Positions 1-9,245 of a DNA stretch of 64,000 nucleotides are shown piece by piece; position 1 is the first letter of the stretch; each line of letters starts with the position of its first letter. Under the pieces are notes generated by a model. The model had not been told where the DNA came from. It did no database searches and worked only from the letters and a program-made list of their open reading frames with translations. Origin of the DNA: Anaerococcus vaginimassiliensis (GTDB lineage Bacteria > Bacillota > Clostridia > Tissierellales > Peptoniphilaceae). The stretch covers positions 1,205,109 to 1,269,108 of the forward strand of contig NZ_LR130844.1 of the NCBI RefSeq assembly GCF_900626155.1, in the 5' to 3' direction. The position numbers were made by a program, and so were the translations under genes.

Positions 1-578
1 ATAGAAACATAACAATAAACCCTAAAGATCTTCTAGAAGGAAAGAATCAAAGGACAGAATTTGTTGCAGTTAGATTTGGTAATGTGCTAGGATCAAATGG
101 ATCTGTAATTCCATTATTTAAAGAGCAAATCGCATCAGGCGGGCCAGTAACAGTAACGCACCCTGAGATAATTAGATACTTCATGACAATCAAAGAAGCA
201 GTAAAACTTGTATTACAAGCAGGATCTATGGCAAAGGGTGGAGAAATATTTGTACTAGACATGGGAGATCCAGTAAAAATCGATGATTTAGCTAGACAAC
301 TAATAAAACTATCAGGGTTTAAACCAGATATAGATATGCCGATAGTTTATACAGGACTAAGACCTGGAGAAAAACTATACGAAGAAAGGTTGATGGATGA
401 AGAAGAACTAAAAGATACCGAGATTGATGGAATATCAGTTGGTAGACCATTAGAATTTTCTAGAGAGGATTTCTTTACAGATCTTGATCATGCAATAAAC
501 AAAGAAGATATAGAAGAAATAGATATAATTTCAATAATTACAAGTTTAATAGATACCTATATTGGAAAAGAAAAATAA
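1..578 (+). CDS. CapD/PglF-like nucleotide-sugar 4,6-dehydratase, C-terminal part (partial)
   Basis: The gene enters from before the window; the frame is open from base 3 and ends in TAA. The visible part is the C-terminal half of a polysaccharide biosynthesis protein of the CapD/FlaA1/PglF type, which converts UDP-GlcNAc to a 4-keto-6-deoxy sugar using bound NAD. Typical family motifs are '[18 protein letters not shown]', '[15 protein letters not shown]' and '[13 protein letters not shown]', the last close to the C-terminus. The N-terminal NAD fold and, if present, the membrane helices are outside the window. A 12-nt gap and a clear ribosome site separate it from the aminotransferase, which would use its keto-sugar product. 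Family assignment is firm. Dehydratase versus epimerase cannot be decided without the missing N-terminal half. Confidence 0.9.
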   Translation, partial: RNITINPKDLLEGKNQRTEFVAVRFGNVLGSNGSVIPLFKEQIASGGPVTVTHPEIIRYFMTIKEAVKLVLQAGSMAKGGEIFVLDMGDPVKIDDLARQLIKLSGFKPDIDMPIVYTGLRPGEKLYEERLMDEEELKDTEIDGISVGRPLEFSREDFFTDLDHAINKEDIEEIDIISIITSLIDTYIGKEK

Positions 579-590
579 AAGGAGAGAAAT

Positions 591-1793
591 ATGAACATAC
601 CATTTTCACCACCAGACATCAGCGAGGAAGAAATTGAAGAAGTAGTTGACGCTTTAAAATCAGGCTGGATAACCACAGGACCAAAAACTAAAAGACTTGA
701 AAAAGAACTTTTGAAATTTACTGGAACAAATATTGGAGTTTGTTTAAACTCTCAAACTGCTGCAGCTGAAATGACTCTTAGAGTGTTAGGTATTGGAGAA
801 GGTGATGAAGTAATCACTACATCATACACCTATACAGCAACAGCATCTGTCATAGACCATGTAGGCGCAAAAATTGTGATGGTTGACGCTCAAGAAGATT
901 CTCTAGAAATGGACTATGACAAACTTGATTCTTTAATTAACGAAAAAACTAAGGCAATAATTCCAGTTGATCTAGCAGGTATTCCTTGTGATTATGATAG
1001 GATATTTGAAATAGTTGAAGCTAAAAAGAACTTGTTTAAAGCAAACAATGATATTCAAAAAGTCTTTGATAGAGTGATAGTAATTGCAGATACAGCTCAC
1101 GCATTAGGTGCAGAATACAAGGGTAAAAAGGTTGGATCTGTAGCAGACTTTTCAAACTTCTCTTTTCATGCTGTAAAAAACTTCACCACAGCAGAAGGTG
1201 GTTATGCAACATGGAGAGATAGAGAGGGTATTGACAATGAAAAACTTTACAAACAATATCAACTTCTATCCTTGCACGGTCAATCAAAAGATGCTCTAAA
1301 TAAGACAAAACTAGGATCTTGGGAATATGATGTTATAGGTCCTTGGCATAAGTGCAATATGACAGATGTTTTGGCATCAATTGGTCTTGCCCAAGTTAGA
1401 AGATATCCTGACCTACTTAAAAGAAGAAAAGATATCATAGAAAGATATGATGAAGCATTTAGAGCTATAGGTGTAGAAACTTTAGATCATTTTACAGACG
1501 ATTATTCTTCATCAGGACACTTGTATATAACAAGAGTGCCAGGTATTGGCGAAGAAGAGAGAAATAAAATCATAGAAGAGATGGCGAAAGCAGGGGTTGC
1601 ATGCAACGTTCACTACAAGCCATTGCCACTACTTACTGCATACAAAAACTTAGGATTTGATATTAACAATTATCCAAATGCATACAAACACTATCAAAAC
1701 GCAATAACTCTACCACTTCATACAAAATTAACGGATGAAGAAATAGACTATGTAATAGAGAATTATTGTAAAATCGTGGAGAAATATATTTAA
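591..1793 (+). CDS. DegT/DnrJ/EryC1/StrS-family PLP aminotransferase for nucleotide-sugar synthesis
   Basis: A 400-residue sugar aminotransferase. It begins with the family opening 'IPFSPPDISEEEIEEVVDAL', followed by 'SGWITTGPKTKRLE'. The PLP Schiff-base lysine is expected at K196 in 'SFHAVKNFTTAEGG', with the cofactor-binding aspartate in 'VIADTAHALGAEY'. Length is normal for the family. The ATG is set by AAGGAGAG just upstream. The family transfers an amino group, usually from glutamate, to a 4-keto sugar nucleotide, so together with the upstream dehydratase it should make a UDP-4-amino-4,6-dideoxy-hexose (PglF-PglE logic). No PglD-like N-acetyltransferase is visible here, so whether the amine is acetylated is unknown. 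Family certain, exact sugar inferred. Confidence 0.92.
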   Translation: MNIPFSPPDISEEEIEEVVDALKSGWITTGPKTKRLEKELLKFTGTNIGVCLNSQTAAAEMTLRVLGIGEGDEVITTSYTYTATASVIDHVGAKIVMVDAQEDSLEMDYDKLDSLINEKTKAIIPVDLAGIPCDYDRIFEIVEAKKNLFKANNDIQKVFDRVIVIADTAHALGAEYKGKKVGSVADFSNFSFHAVKNFTTAEGGYATWRDREGIDNEKLYKQYQLLSLHGQSKDALNKTKLGSWEYDVIGPWHKCNMTDVLASIGLAQVRRYPDLLKRRKDIIERYDEAFRAIGVETLDHFTDDYSSSGHLYITRVPGIGEEERNKIIEEMAKAGVACNVHYKPLPLLTAYKNLGFDINNYPNAYKHYQNAITLPLHTKLTDEEIDYVIENYCKIVEKYI

Positions 1794-1805
1794 TAGAAGG
1801 TTTAT

Positions 1806-2999
1806 ATGGAAAAATTAATGATTTTAGGGGCAAGTGTATTACAAATACCTGCTATTCTTCAAGCGAAAAAAATGGGCATATATGTAATAGCAGTGGACAT
1901 GAATCCTAATGCAGAAGGTTTTTCATATGCTGATAAGAAAATAGTTGTAAGTACAACTGATATTGATGGGGTCTTAAAAGAAGCTCGAAATAATCATATC
2001 GATGGAATAATGACTATTGCAAGTGATAGGCCAATGATGACTGTAGCGAAAGTATGTGAAGAATTGGGTTTAGTTGGCATTGATATAAAAACAGCCATAA
2101 ATGCAACTAACAAATCAAAAATGAGGGATGCACTAAGAAACAACGATGTCGCTATTCCAATGTATTTTTCAGTAGAAAACTATAAAGACTTCTTAGAGGC
2201 TAGTAAAAAAATTATGGATAAGGGCTACAAGTGCATAGTAAAACCTAGTGATAACTCAGGCAGTAGAGGTATTAGACTAGTAAAGGATTCTGATAACTTG
2301 GTAGAAGTCTACTCATATTGCAAGGAAAACTCAATATCAGGTACACTTGTAGTAGAAGAATACATGGAAGGCGAAGAAGTAAGTGTAGAATCTATATCTC
2401 ACGATGAAAATTGTGAAGTAATTCAGATTACAGATAAGATAACCACAGGTGCTCCATATTTTGTAGAAATGGTTCATACCCAACCTTCTATGTTATCAGA
2501 TGAAACAAAAGAAGAAATAAAAAAGCTAACCCAAAAAGCTACCAAAGCCATTGGAATAACAGATGGACCATCTCATACAGAAATAAAAGTAACTAAAGAT
2601 GGACCTAAAATTGTAGAAATAGGAGCAAGGTTAGGGGGAGATAATATCACTACTCACCTAGTTCCGTTATCTACAGGAGTTAACATGGTAGAAGCCTCCA
2701 TAAAAATTGCTCTAGGCGAAGAAATTTCTTTGAAAAAAACTTTAAACATGGCTTCAGCTATCAGATATAAAGATTGCAAACAAGGAAAAATCATTGCTAT
2801 AAATGGCGTAGATGAAGCTAAAAAAGTCAAAAATATAAAAGAAATAAAAATTGTCCACGGTCAAGGGGAAACATCTTCAGAAATTAGAAATAGCAATGAC
2901 AGAATCTGCTACGCAATAAGCCAGACAGATACAACAACAGAAGCAATAAAATCCTGTGAAGAAGCTCTGGAAAAGATAGTCGTAGAAATTGAAGAGTAG
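1806..2999 (+). CDS. CarB-like ATP-grasp ligase of the capsule locus (1)
   Basis: A 397-residue ATP-grasp protein. The N-terminal preATP-grasp Rossmann-like part starts 'LMILGASVLQIPAILQAKK' and is followed by 'VIAVDMNPNAEGFSYADK'. The ATP-grasp core has the glycine-rich loop 'KPSDNSGSRGIRLV', 'VVEEYMEGEEVSVE' and the metal-binding region 'KIVEIGARLGGDNI'. Such enzymes join a carboxylate to an amine through an acyl-phosphate. Specificity cannot be read from sequence. It follows the aminotransferase after 12 nt with AGAAGG as ribosome site, so it is in the same transcript. In capsule loci these ligases may amidate a uronic acid or couple an amino acid to an amino sugar; which one applies here is inference. 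It is one of three ATP-grasp genes in the locus. Confidence 0.85.
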   Translation: MEKLMILGASVLQIPAILQAKKMGIYVIAVDMNPNAEGFSYADKKIVVSTTDIDGVLKEARNNHIDGIMTIASDRPMMTVAKVCEELGLVGIDIKTAINATNKSKMRDALRNNDVAIPMYFSVENYKDFLEASKKIMDKGYKCIVKPSDNSGSRGIRLVKDSDNLVEVYSYCKENSISGTLVVEEYMEGEEVSVESISHDENCEVIQITDKITTGAPYFVEMVHTQPSMLSDETKEEIKKLTQKATKAIGITDGPSHTEIKVTKDGPKIVEIGARLGGDNITTHLVPLSTGVNMVEASIKIALGEEISLKKTLNMASAIRYKDCKQGKIIAINGVDEAKKVKNIKEIKIVHGQGETSSEIRNSNDRICYAISQTDTTTEAIKSCEEALEKIVVEIEE

Positions 3000-3085
3000 G
3001 ATTACAAATAACGTAAACAAAATCCTATAGACAATTGCTAAGTTTTAATTGTACATACAGACCCATAAATAAAAGGTTGGTTATT

Positions 3086-4516
3086 ATGAAATTTACTCTA
3101 AGAAATATAATAGAATTTACCACTGTAATAACAATTATAGTTTTAAGTGTAGCTATACCTAGTGTAGACCCACTATTTTCTATATTATTAATAATTTGGA
3201 CAGCATGCATGTTCTATAGTTTGCGAGAAATAAAAAAAAGAGCTATGCTTTTTGCATTTTTAGTATCTTTCTTTATTTTCCTAATAGGACGTGATTTTGT
3301 GAAGCAGTTTTTAGCATACAAGGTTGAAATACTACCTAGAAATTCAGAGGTTCACACATGGATTAGCTTGATAATATCATTGATTACACTAGTTTTATCT
3401 TTCAACTTTTTTTCTGAGAGGCTAATAAATAAAGATGTATTTAAGAAACAGTTAACAGAATTAGGTAGTTTATATAAATTAACAGTAAGGCAAAATAGTT
3501 TAATATTCTTCTATTTTTCTTATATATTTGCAATAATTTCTAAAGTAGCAGTTATTATATATGTTAAAAATTCAAGTTTTACTCAGTATTATATTGGTTA
3601 TTCAGATTATTTAAGGAATAATTTCATTTTATATATAATGAGTAAAATTGAAATAATTATGCCTATTTCTTGGGCAATATATTTAGGTACATTTCCAAAG
3701 AAGAAAGAAATTAAATTTCCACTATTTTTGTACGTAGTTTATTTAATTATATCTTTAGGAACAGGGCAAAGGTCTACATCTATGCTTGGTCTACTTTTTT
3801 TAATGATTTATTTTCTCTTTAGAGATAGAGAAGGCGAGGTATGGATAACAAAGAAAATGGTAATAATAGTTTTACTATCTCTGCCATTTTTAGCCTTTTT
3901 TATATCTTTTTATGAAGTGTACAGACAAGGATTTAGGTTTACGTCCAATAACATATTTGAAGGTATGTTAAAGTTTTTTTATGATCAAGGTGTAACTAGC
4001 ACTGTTGTAAAAAAGGCGTATATATATAGGGATTTTATTCCTGACCAGATATATACATTAGAATTTATGCATACTGGTATTTTACCAAGATTATTTAATA
4101 TTCCTGTATACCATGGTAATAATGTTGAACATGCTTTATATGGTGGTAGCTTTACGCATTCATTATCTTACACCATAATGATAAACTCATATTTATCCGG
4201 AAGAGGAGCAGGCTCATGTTACATTGCTGAATTATTTCAGGACTTTTCATATCCTGGTATAATTTTAGGAAATATTATATACGGATATTTAATATATAAA
4301 ATTTCAGATTTAAGTGAACATAAATATATAAGTAATGGATACAAACTGTTCATTATTCCGTTTATTCTATGGGCTCCAAGAGGAAGTTTCACAAATTTCA
4401 TTTCTCAAACATTGGTTCCTTCTACATTGATAACATTTTTATTTATTTTCACTTTATCATATGCTATGATTTATAGATATATAAAAGCAAAGAATATAAG
4501 TAGAACTAATTTTTAA
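3086..4516 (+). CDS. Wzy-like oligosaccharide repeat-unit polymerase, polytopic membrane protein
   Basis: A very hydrophobic protein of about 476 residues with roughly ten to twelve predicted membrane segments and one larger extracytoplasmic loop in the C-terminal half ('FEGMLKFFYDQGVTSTVVKK' to 'SGRGAGSCYIAELFQD'). This matches O-antigen/capsule polymerases of the Wzy/EpsG type, which link lipid-carried repeat units outside the membrane. Primary sequence is poorly conserved in this group, so the call rests on topology, size, the 'GTGQRST' and 'RGAGSCYIAELFQDF' segments and position between sugar-biosynthesis and flippase genes. I chose the ATG preceded by AAAGGTTGG; an in-frame ATG 51 nt upstream has no ribosome site. 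The gene is visibly more AT-rich than the genes before it, as is common for polymerases acquired by transfer. Confidence 0.75.
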   Translation: MKFTLRNIIEFTTVITIIVLSVAIPSVDPLFSILLIIWTACMFYSLREIKKRAMLFAFLVSFFIFLIGRDFVKQFLAYKVEILPRNSEVHTWISLIISLITLVLSFNFFSERLINKDVFKKQLTELGSLYKLTVRQNSLIFFYFSYIFAIISKVAVIIYVKNSSFTQYYIGYSDYLRNNFILYIMSKIEIIMPISWAIYLGTFPKKKEIKFPLFLYVVYLIISLGTGQRSTSMLGLLFLMIYFLFRDREGEVWITKKMVIIVLLSLPFLAFFISFYEVYRQGFRFTSNNIFEGMLKFFYDQGVTSTVVKKAYIYRDFIPDQIYTLEFMHTGILPRLFNIPVYHGNNVEHALYGGSFTHSLSYTIMINSYLSGRGAGSCYIAELFQDFSYPGIILGNIIYGYLIYKISDLSEHKYISNGYKLFIIPFILWAPRGSFTNFISQTLVPSTLITFLFIFTLSYAMIYRYIKAKNISRTNF

Positions 4517-4625
4517 TTTATAATTGTGCAATTTAGGTATTTTTAATATATTATAACCATATTGTGAAATTGATAAATATTATGTGATTTTTAAAATAAT
4601 ATAATAATTTAATGCTATTTAGATT

Positions 4626-4694
4626 AAGTATACTACTAATTTATTTTTAATAGTAATATACTTATGACTGGATAAAAACTTTCGTTGGAAGTTT
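4626..4694 (+). promoter_or_regulatory. Two consecutive hairpins in the leader of the flippase gene
   Basis: The 202-nt gap between polymerase and flippase contains two inverted repeats. The first pairs a 15-nt arm at 4626-4640 with 4649-4663 (13 of 15 positions). The second is AAACTT/AAGTTT with a 7-nt loop at 4676-4694, ending about 24 nt before the start codon. Neither is followed by a T-run, so they do not look like intrinsic terminators. They may stabilise or punctuate the transcript. No clear promoter was recognised in the gap. Confidence 0.4.
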
Positions 4695-4718
4695 ATATAT
4701 AAAAAGTAGGAATCTAGA

Positions 4719-6245
4719 ATGGGACAAACAACAATTATACTAATGATCATTACCATTTTATCAAAAATATTTGGTTTCGTTAGGGAATCGGTAATGGCTG
4801 CATTTATTGGAGCAGGAGATTTAAAATCAATATATACTACTGCAATGACTATACCATTAATAATGACTGGAATAGTTGTAACTGGTTTAAAATCAGCGTA
4901 TATTCCAGTTTACAATAAAGTAAGAAATGAAAAGGGAGACGATCAAGCTAACAGTTTTACTTCAAATCTTATAAATATATTGTTGGTATATGGTGCAATA
5001 TCTACAATATTAATCATTATATTTTCTAAGCCACTATCGTTAATTTTTTCTCCAGATTTAAGTGGAGATTCACTAAGACTTGCTACAAATTTTACTAGGA
5101 TATTATCTCCAGTAATATTGGTAATTTTAGTAAGTTCCGTTATAGGTGGATATTTAAATATTAAAGGTAATTTTGTCGACCCAGCTGCTGTTGGAATCAT
5201 ATATAATATTATAATTGTTTGCTCGATACTTTTTGCAAATAAGAAAAATAATCCTTATTATCTTATTTGGGGTACTTTTTTAGCTATGGTTTTGCAATAT
5301 ATTAGATTTCCGTTTTCTAGTAAAAAACTAGGCTTTAAATATAAAAAAGTTTTTGATATTAAAGATCAGAATGTTAGATACTTATTGGCTATTCTTCTTC
5401 CAATCATGATATCAAGTGCAGCAAATCAAATTTCTCTTATATTTGATAACTCTATGGCGTCTGCTCTTTTTGGAGTAGCTAGTGTATCTAAAATATTTTA
5501 TGCGAAAACAATGCTCAATTTTATAACTGGTGTGGTTACAATGTCTGTAGCTACAGTAAGTTTTCCTGAGATAGCTAAACTTGGCCAAGAGAATAACATT
5601 AATGGAATGAAGAAGTCTACTATTAGGGCTATTATATTTTCTATGATATTAGTTCTTCCATTTACATTCGGAATGATGACATTTTCAAATCCGATAATTA
5701 AGTTAGCCTTTGAGAGAAATGCTTTTACACCTGATGATACTTTTATAGTTGCTGGTTTACTTGTTTCATACGCACCTAGTATAATATTTGACGCATTTAA
5801 TAGAATACTTACGAATTCTTTTTATTCTGTAGGTGATTCAAAAACTCCTGTAATAATAGTTGTTATTCAACAATCTATTAATATTGCTTTGAATTTTATA
5901 CTTTCTAAAATATTTGGTCTGTACGGCTTAGCTTATGCTACAAGTATTTCATCAATAATAGCTACTTTAATGATGACATTATCATTTATTAGAAAATTTG
6001 GGTCTTTCCAGATTAAAGAAAATTTAATTTCTTTATTAAAGATATTATTATCCTCAGTTGTAATGGTTATTTTAGCTGATATTCTCTATAATAATATAAT
6101 AGTTAGAATACCAGAAACCTTGAGTTTAATTATTTCGGTTGGATTTGGAGGGTTACTATATTTTGCTATAATTAGTTTTGCTAAAGTTCCAGAATTTGAA
6201 CGATTGCTTACATCTATTAAGAATAAGATTAAAAAGAATAATTAA
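4719..6245 (+). CDS. MurJ/MviN-family lipid-linked oligosaccharide flippase
   Basis: A 508-residue MOP-superfamily protein with about fourteen membrane helices. The N-terminus 'TILSKIFGFVRESVMAAF' and the following 'TAMTIPLIMTGIV' are typical of MurJ (MviN), as are 'FDAFNRILTNSFYSVGDSKT' and 'IALNFILSKIFGLYGLAYAT'. MurJ flips lipid II; homologues inside capsule loci probably flip the capsule repeat unit in place of Wzx. Since this copy lies between polymerase and priming transferase, I infer a capsule role, but a function as the cell's lipid II flippase is not excluded. The start follows GTAGGA. A short diverged copy of its first 26 codons occurs about 8.4 kb downstream. Confidence 0.85.
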   Translation: MGQTTIILMIITILSKIFGFVRESVMAAFIGAGDLKSIYTTAMTIPLIMTGIVVTGLKSAYIPVYNKVRNEKGDDQANSFTSNLINILLVYGAISTILIIIFSKPLSLIFSPDLSGDSLRLATNFTRILSPVILVILVSSVIGGYLNIKGNFVDPAAVGIIYNIIIVCSILFANKKNNPYYLIWGTFLAMVLQYIRFPFSSKKLGFKYKKVFDIKDQNVRYLLAILLPIMISSAANQISLIFDNSMASALFGVASVSKIFYAKTMLNFITGVVTMSVATVSFPEIAKLGQENNINGMKKSTIRAIIFSMILVLPFTFGMMTFSNPIIKLAFERNAFTPDDTFIVAGLLVSYAPSIIFDAFNRILTNSFYSVGDSKTPVIIVVIQQSINIALNFILSKIFGLYGLAYATSISSIIATLMMTLSFIRKFGSFQIKENLISLLKILLSSVVMVILADILYNNIIVRIPETLSLIISVGFGGLLYFAIISFAKVPEFERLLTSIKNKIKKNN

Positions 6246-6339
6246 TGTATTTAGACATATAGATTGAAATCACATTATATAATATAAAAAATGAATTCTT
6301 GTTGTACAAAGGATATTGATTGTAGAAAGAAAGTGTTAC

Positions 6340-6933
6340 ATGGTATATAAAAAATATATAAAAAGAATATTAGATATATTGTTAGCTCTTGTAGTATTAC
6401 CTTTTGTGCTTGTCGTTTGCTTGATTTTTGGAATATTAATATTTGCAGAAGACAGGGGAGATATATTCTACATAGCTAATAGAAGAGGACGAAATGGATC
6501 AGTATTTGGCATGTATAAATTGCGCTCTATGAAAATGAATGCTCCAGACATTAGAAATAAGGATAATTCAACTTTTAATAGCTCTGATGATCCAAGAGTC
6601 ACTAAAATTGGGAAAATAATGAGAAAAGCATCTATAGATGAATTACCACAAATCTTTAATATATTAAAAGGTGATATGAGTTGGATTGGACCTAGACCAA
6701 ATCAACCAAGTAAAAAATATGATGAGATGACAGACATAGAAAAAGATAGATTATCAATTAGACCAGGTGTTACAGGTTACAGTCAAGCCTACTATAGAAA
6801 TTCTATTAGTCAGGGTGAAAAACTGATAAAAGATCTATATTATGTTAACAATATAAGTTTCTTGCTAGACTTTAAGATAGTTTTACAAACCATTAAATCA
6901 GTTTTGTTTCAAGAAAATATAAATACTAATTAA
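6340..6933 (+). CDS. PglC/WcaJ-type undecaprenyl-phosphate sugar phosphotransferase
   Basis: A bacterial sugar transferase of about 197 residues of the small monotopic PglC class. It has the N-terminal re-entrant helix 'KRILDILLALVVLPFVLV', the catalytic region 'GSVFGMYKLRSMKMNA', 'DPRVTKIGKIMRKASIDELPQ' with the aspartate-glutamate pair, and 'GDMSWIGPRP' followed by 'RPGVTGYSQ'. It transfers a sugar-1-phosphate from a UDP-sugar to undecaprenyl phosphate, starting repeat-unit assembly on the inner membrane face. Given the dehydratase and aminotransferase in the locus, a 4-amino-dideoxy sugar is the likely first residue. The start is the ATG just before VYKKYIKRI; an upstream in-frame TTG would add eight residues not seen in the family. 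Confidence 0.93.
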   Translation: MVYKKYIKRILDILLALVVLPFVLVVCLIFGILIFAEDRGDIFYIANRRGRNGSVFGMYKLRSMKMNAPDIRNKDNSTFNSSDDPRVTKIGKIMRKASIDELPQIFNILKGDMSWIGPRPNQPSKKYDEMTDIEKDRLSIRPGVTGYSQAYYRNSISQGEKLIKDLYYVNNISFLLDFKIVLQTIKSVLFQENINTN

Positions 6934-6945
6934 AGTGAGGGTTTT

Positions 6946-8220
6946 ATGTTAAGTTTAAAAGGGAAAAAAATACTATTTTTGGGAGCATCCAATTACTTTT
7001 ATGAGGCTGCGCAATATGCAAAGGCTAGAGGTGCTGAAATAATAGCGATCGATAAAAGACCCAAAGAAGAATGTATAGTAAAACAAATTGCAGATAAGGA
7101 ATTCTCTATAGATACAACAGATATTGAATCAATAGTTAGTCTTGTGAAAAGAGAAAATATAGACGGCATCTATTCTGGTGCAAGTGAGGTAAATATTCCT
7201 GTGTCTATAAAAGTTTCAGAGAGAACCGGTATTCCTAAATATTGTGAAAAGGAGCAGTGGGAACTTGCTACAAATAAATTAATATTTAAGAATACGTGTA
7301 TAGAATATGGATTGCCAGTAACACCAACATATAAGGTTACTGATATAATGGATAAGGACCAAACAAAAGATATTGAGTATCCTGTTGTTACAAAACCTAC
7401 TGACAATAACGGCTCAACAGGTATCACTATTTGTAATGACGAGAAATCTCTGATAGAAGGTTATAATTTTGCTAAAAAATCGTCAAAAAAGGGTGAAGTT
7501 CTCATAGAGAAGAAAATGGAGTTTGAGCATAGTTTAATAGCTCATTATACAGCTCAAAATGGTAAAGTTATATTTTGTGGTTTGACAGATAAAGAGTCGA
7601 AGAAAATAAACAAAAATTCAGCTCCAGTAATGTCAATCCAATTTATGCCATCTAAACTTACTAATAAATTTATAGATGAGGTAAATGAAGGCATAATAAA
7701 CATGCTCGAAGGATTAGGTATTGAGTATGGTCCTATATGGATTGAGATTTTTTATGATGATAATGGATTTTATTTAAATGAGATAGGATACAGATATGGT
7801 GGATCATTAACATATTATCCAGTTGAGTATTTCTACGGAATCAATCAAATGCATCTATTAATAAATTACCTAGCAACTGGAAAGCCTCTATATGAAAATT
7901 TTGCTAACAATAAATTAGTTACTGAAAATAAGAACAATATTTATTGTATTTTACCAATACAAATCAAAGAAGGAACGATAAGTGCAATAAAAGGATTGGA
8001 CAAGATATTAAAAAATGATTATGTCCATGCTTTTATCCAATCACACATAGTAGGAGATATTATTGAGTCTACAGGAACTACTCACCAAGTATTTGGATAT
8101 ATGCATTTAGTTTCTGATAATAAGGAAGATCTATTAAATTTTATAAATTACATTAGCAAAAACCTTATAATAGAAGATGAGATGAGAAGAAATATGTTGG
8201 ATATAATATATTTAAGATAA
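6946..8220 (+). CDS. CarB-like ATP-grasp ligase of the capsule locus (2)
   Basis: A 424-residue ATP-grasp protein. The N-terminal domain reads 'KKILFLGASNYFYEAAQYAK', followed by 'AIDKRPKEECIVKQIADKEF'; the ATP-grasp core has 'VVTKPTDNNGSTGITI' and 'FYLNEIGYRYGGSLTYYPVE'. It resembles the ligase nearer the start of the locus only at fold level, so the two are not recent duplicates. The reaction is expected to be ATP-dependent carboxylate-amine ligation. Ribosome site GTGAGGG lies before the ATG, 12 nt after the sugar transferase. The next gene is an ornithine-cyclodeaminase-family enzyme, so I infer the pair makes or attaches an unusual amino acid; this is not demonstrated by sequence alone. 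Confidence 0.82.
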   Translation: MLSLKGKKILFLGASNYFYEAAQYAKARGAEIIAIDKRPKEECIVKQIADKEFSIDTTDIESIVSLVKRENIDGIYSGASEVNIPVSIKVSERTGIPKYCEKEQWELATNKLIFKNTCIEYGLPVTPTYKVTDIMDKDQTKDIEYPVVTKPTDNNGSTGITICNDEKSLIEGYNFAKKSSKKGEVLIEKKMEFEHSLIAHYTAQNGKVIFCGLTDKESKKINKNSAPVMSIQFMPSKLTNKFIDEVNEGIINMLEGLGIEYGPIWIEIFYDDNGFYLNEIGYRYGGSLTYYPVEYFYGINQMHLLINYLATGKPLYENFANNKLVTENKNNIYCILPIQIKEGTISAIKGLDKILKNDYVHAFIQSHIVGDIIESTGTTHQVFGYMHLVSDNKEDLLNFINYISKNLIIEDEMRRNMLDIIYLR

Positions 8221-8241
8221 GTAATAATTAGGGGAGTTAAA

Positions 8242-9231
8242 GTGAATAAAGTTAAGGTTATTTCAGAAAATGAAGTACAAGAAATAATGAAGGGCCATTG
8301 GGCCGAAGGATTAGATGTAATTAAGGAATCTTTTATAGCTAGAGAAAAAGAAAGAGTAATACTTCCAGAAAAAACTTCTCAAATATTCGATAAAGAAAGT
8401 TCAAACAGAATAAATTGTATGCCATCAACTCTAATAGATGAAAAAATATGTGGAGTAAAATGGGTATCTGTTTTTCCTACAAATTACAAAAAAAATATTG
8501 AAAATGTTAGTGGAGTAACAATAATTTCTGAAATCGAAACAGGTAAGCCTATTTCAATAATGTCTAGTACTTGGTTAACTAAATATAGAACTGCTGGAGT
8601 TGCAGTTTTAGCTTCTAAATATTTGTCAATAGAAAATAATTCGAGCATAGGATTTATAGGTGCAGGTGAAGAAGCTAAGATGCACTTTGAATTATTCAAG
8701 TTAATATATCCTGATATTAAAGTATGTAGAGTTTCATCAAGAACTGAAAAAACATGTGAAAAGTTTATAGATGATTTTTCAATAGAATACCCTGATTTAA
8801 AATTTATTAATTGTGGGAATGATTTTGAAAAAGCAATTAAAGGTAGTGATGTTATAGTAACAGCAATTTCCGGTCAAGAGCCAGTATTAAAAGCAGATTG
8901 GATAGATCAAGCAAATTTCTATGTACATGTTGGTGGATATGAAGATGAGTACAAAGTTGCATTGATGTCTTCTAAAATTGTATGCGATGAATGGCAAGCA
9001 GTAAAGCATAGAGGGTCTCAAACATTAAGCAAAATGTATCGCGATGGAATAATTGATGACAGCAATATATATGCTGATTTATCGGAAATTATTGTTGGAA
9101 ATAAATCTGGAAGAACAAGTGATGATAGTTTAATATATTTTAACTCAGTGGGTATGAGTTATGTCGATGTTTTGTTAGCAAAATTTGTTTATGATAATTC
9201 CAAAGATATTGGTAAAGTATTATATTTGTAA
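8242..9231 (+). CDS. Ornithine cyclodeaminase / mu-crystallin family NAD(P)-dependent enzyme
   Basis: A 329-residue OCD-family protein starting with GTG behind a strong AGGGGAG. The family's substrate region appears as 'ICGVKWVSVFPTNYKKNIEN', the conserved arginine as 'WLTKYRTAGVAVLASKYL', and the dinucleotide-binding loop as 'SSIGFIGAGEEAKMHFE'. Members include ornithine cyclodeaminase (proline formation), SbnB (opine cleavage during diaminopropionate synthesis), alanine dehydrogenases and ketimine reductases. Its presence inside a capsule locus beside three ATP-grasp genes suggests it makes a modified or opine-type amino acid for the polysaccharide, but no SbnA partner is visible and the substrate is unknown. 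A ribosome site for the next gene overlaps its stop codon, so the two are translationally close. Confidence 0.85.
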   Translation: MNKVKVISENEVQEIMKGHWAEGLDVIKESFIAREKERVILPEKTSQIFDKESSNRINCMPSTLIDEKICGVKWVSVFPTNYKKNIENVSGVTIISEIETGKPISIMSSTWLTKYRTAGVAVLASKYLSIENNSSIGFIGAGEEAKMHFELFKLIYPDIKVCRVSSRTEKTCEKFIDDFSIEYPDLKFINCGNDFEKAIKGSDVIVTAISGQEPVLKADWIDQANFYVHVGGYEDEYKVALMSSKIVCDEWQAVKHRGSQTLSKMYRDGIIDDSNIYADLSEIIVGNKSGRTSDDSLIYFNSVGMSYVDVLLAKFVYDNSKDIGKVLYL

Positions 9232-9245
9232 AGGTGGAAACTGAT

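Noticed and set aside
1-90. Possible frameshift just upstream of the conserved block of the CapD-like gene
   Set aside because: The frame is open to the window edge and the residues before [11 protein letters not shown] can be read as a family-specific insertion; no evidence of a break.
4517-4718. Riboswitch in the longest gap of the capsule locus
   Set aside because: Only two plain hairpins are present; no known aptamer core could be recognised.
9234-9245. GTG start for the sugar-transfer-associated ATP-grasp gene
   Set aside because: This codon is inside the AAAGGTGG ribosome site that fits the TTG 12 nt downstream.
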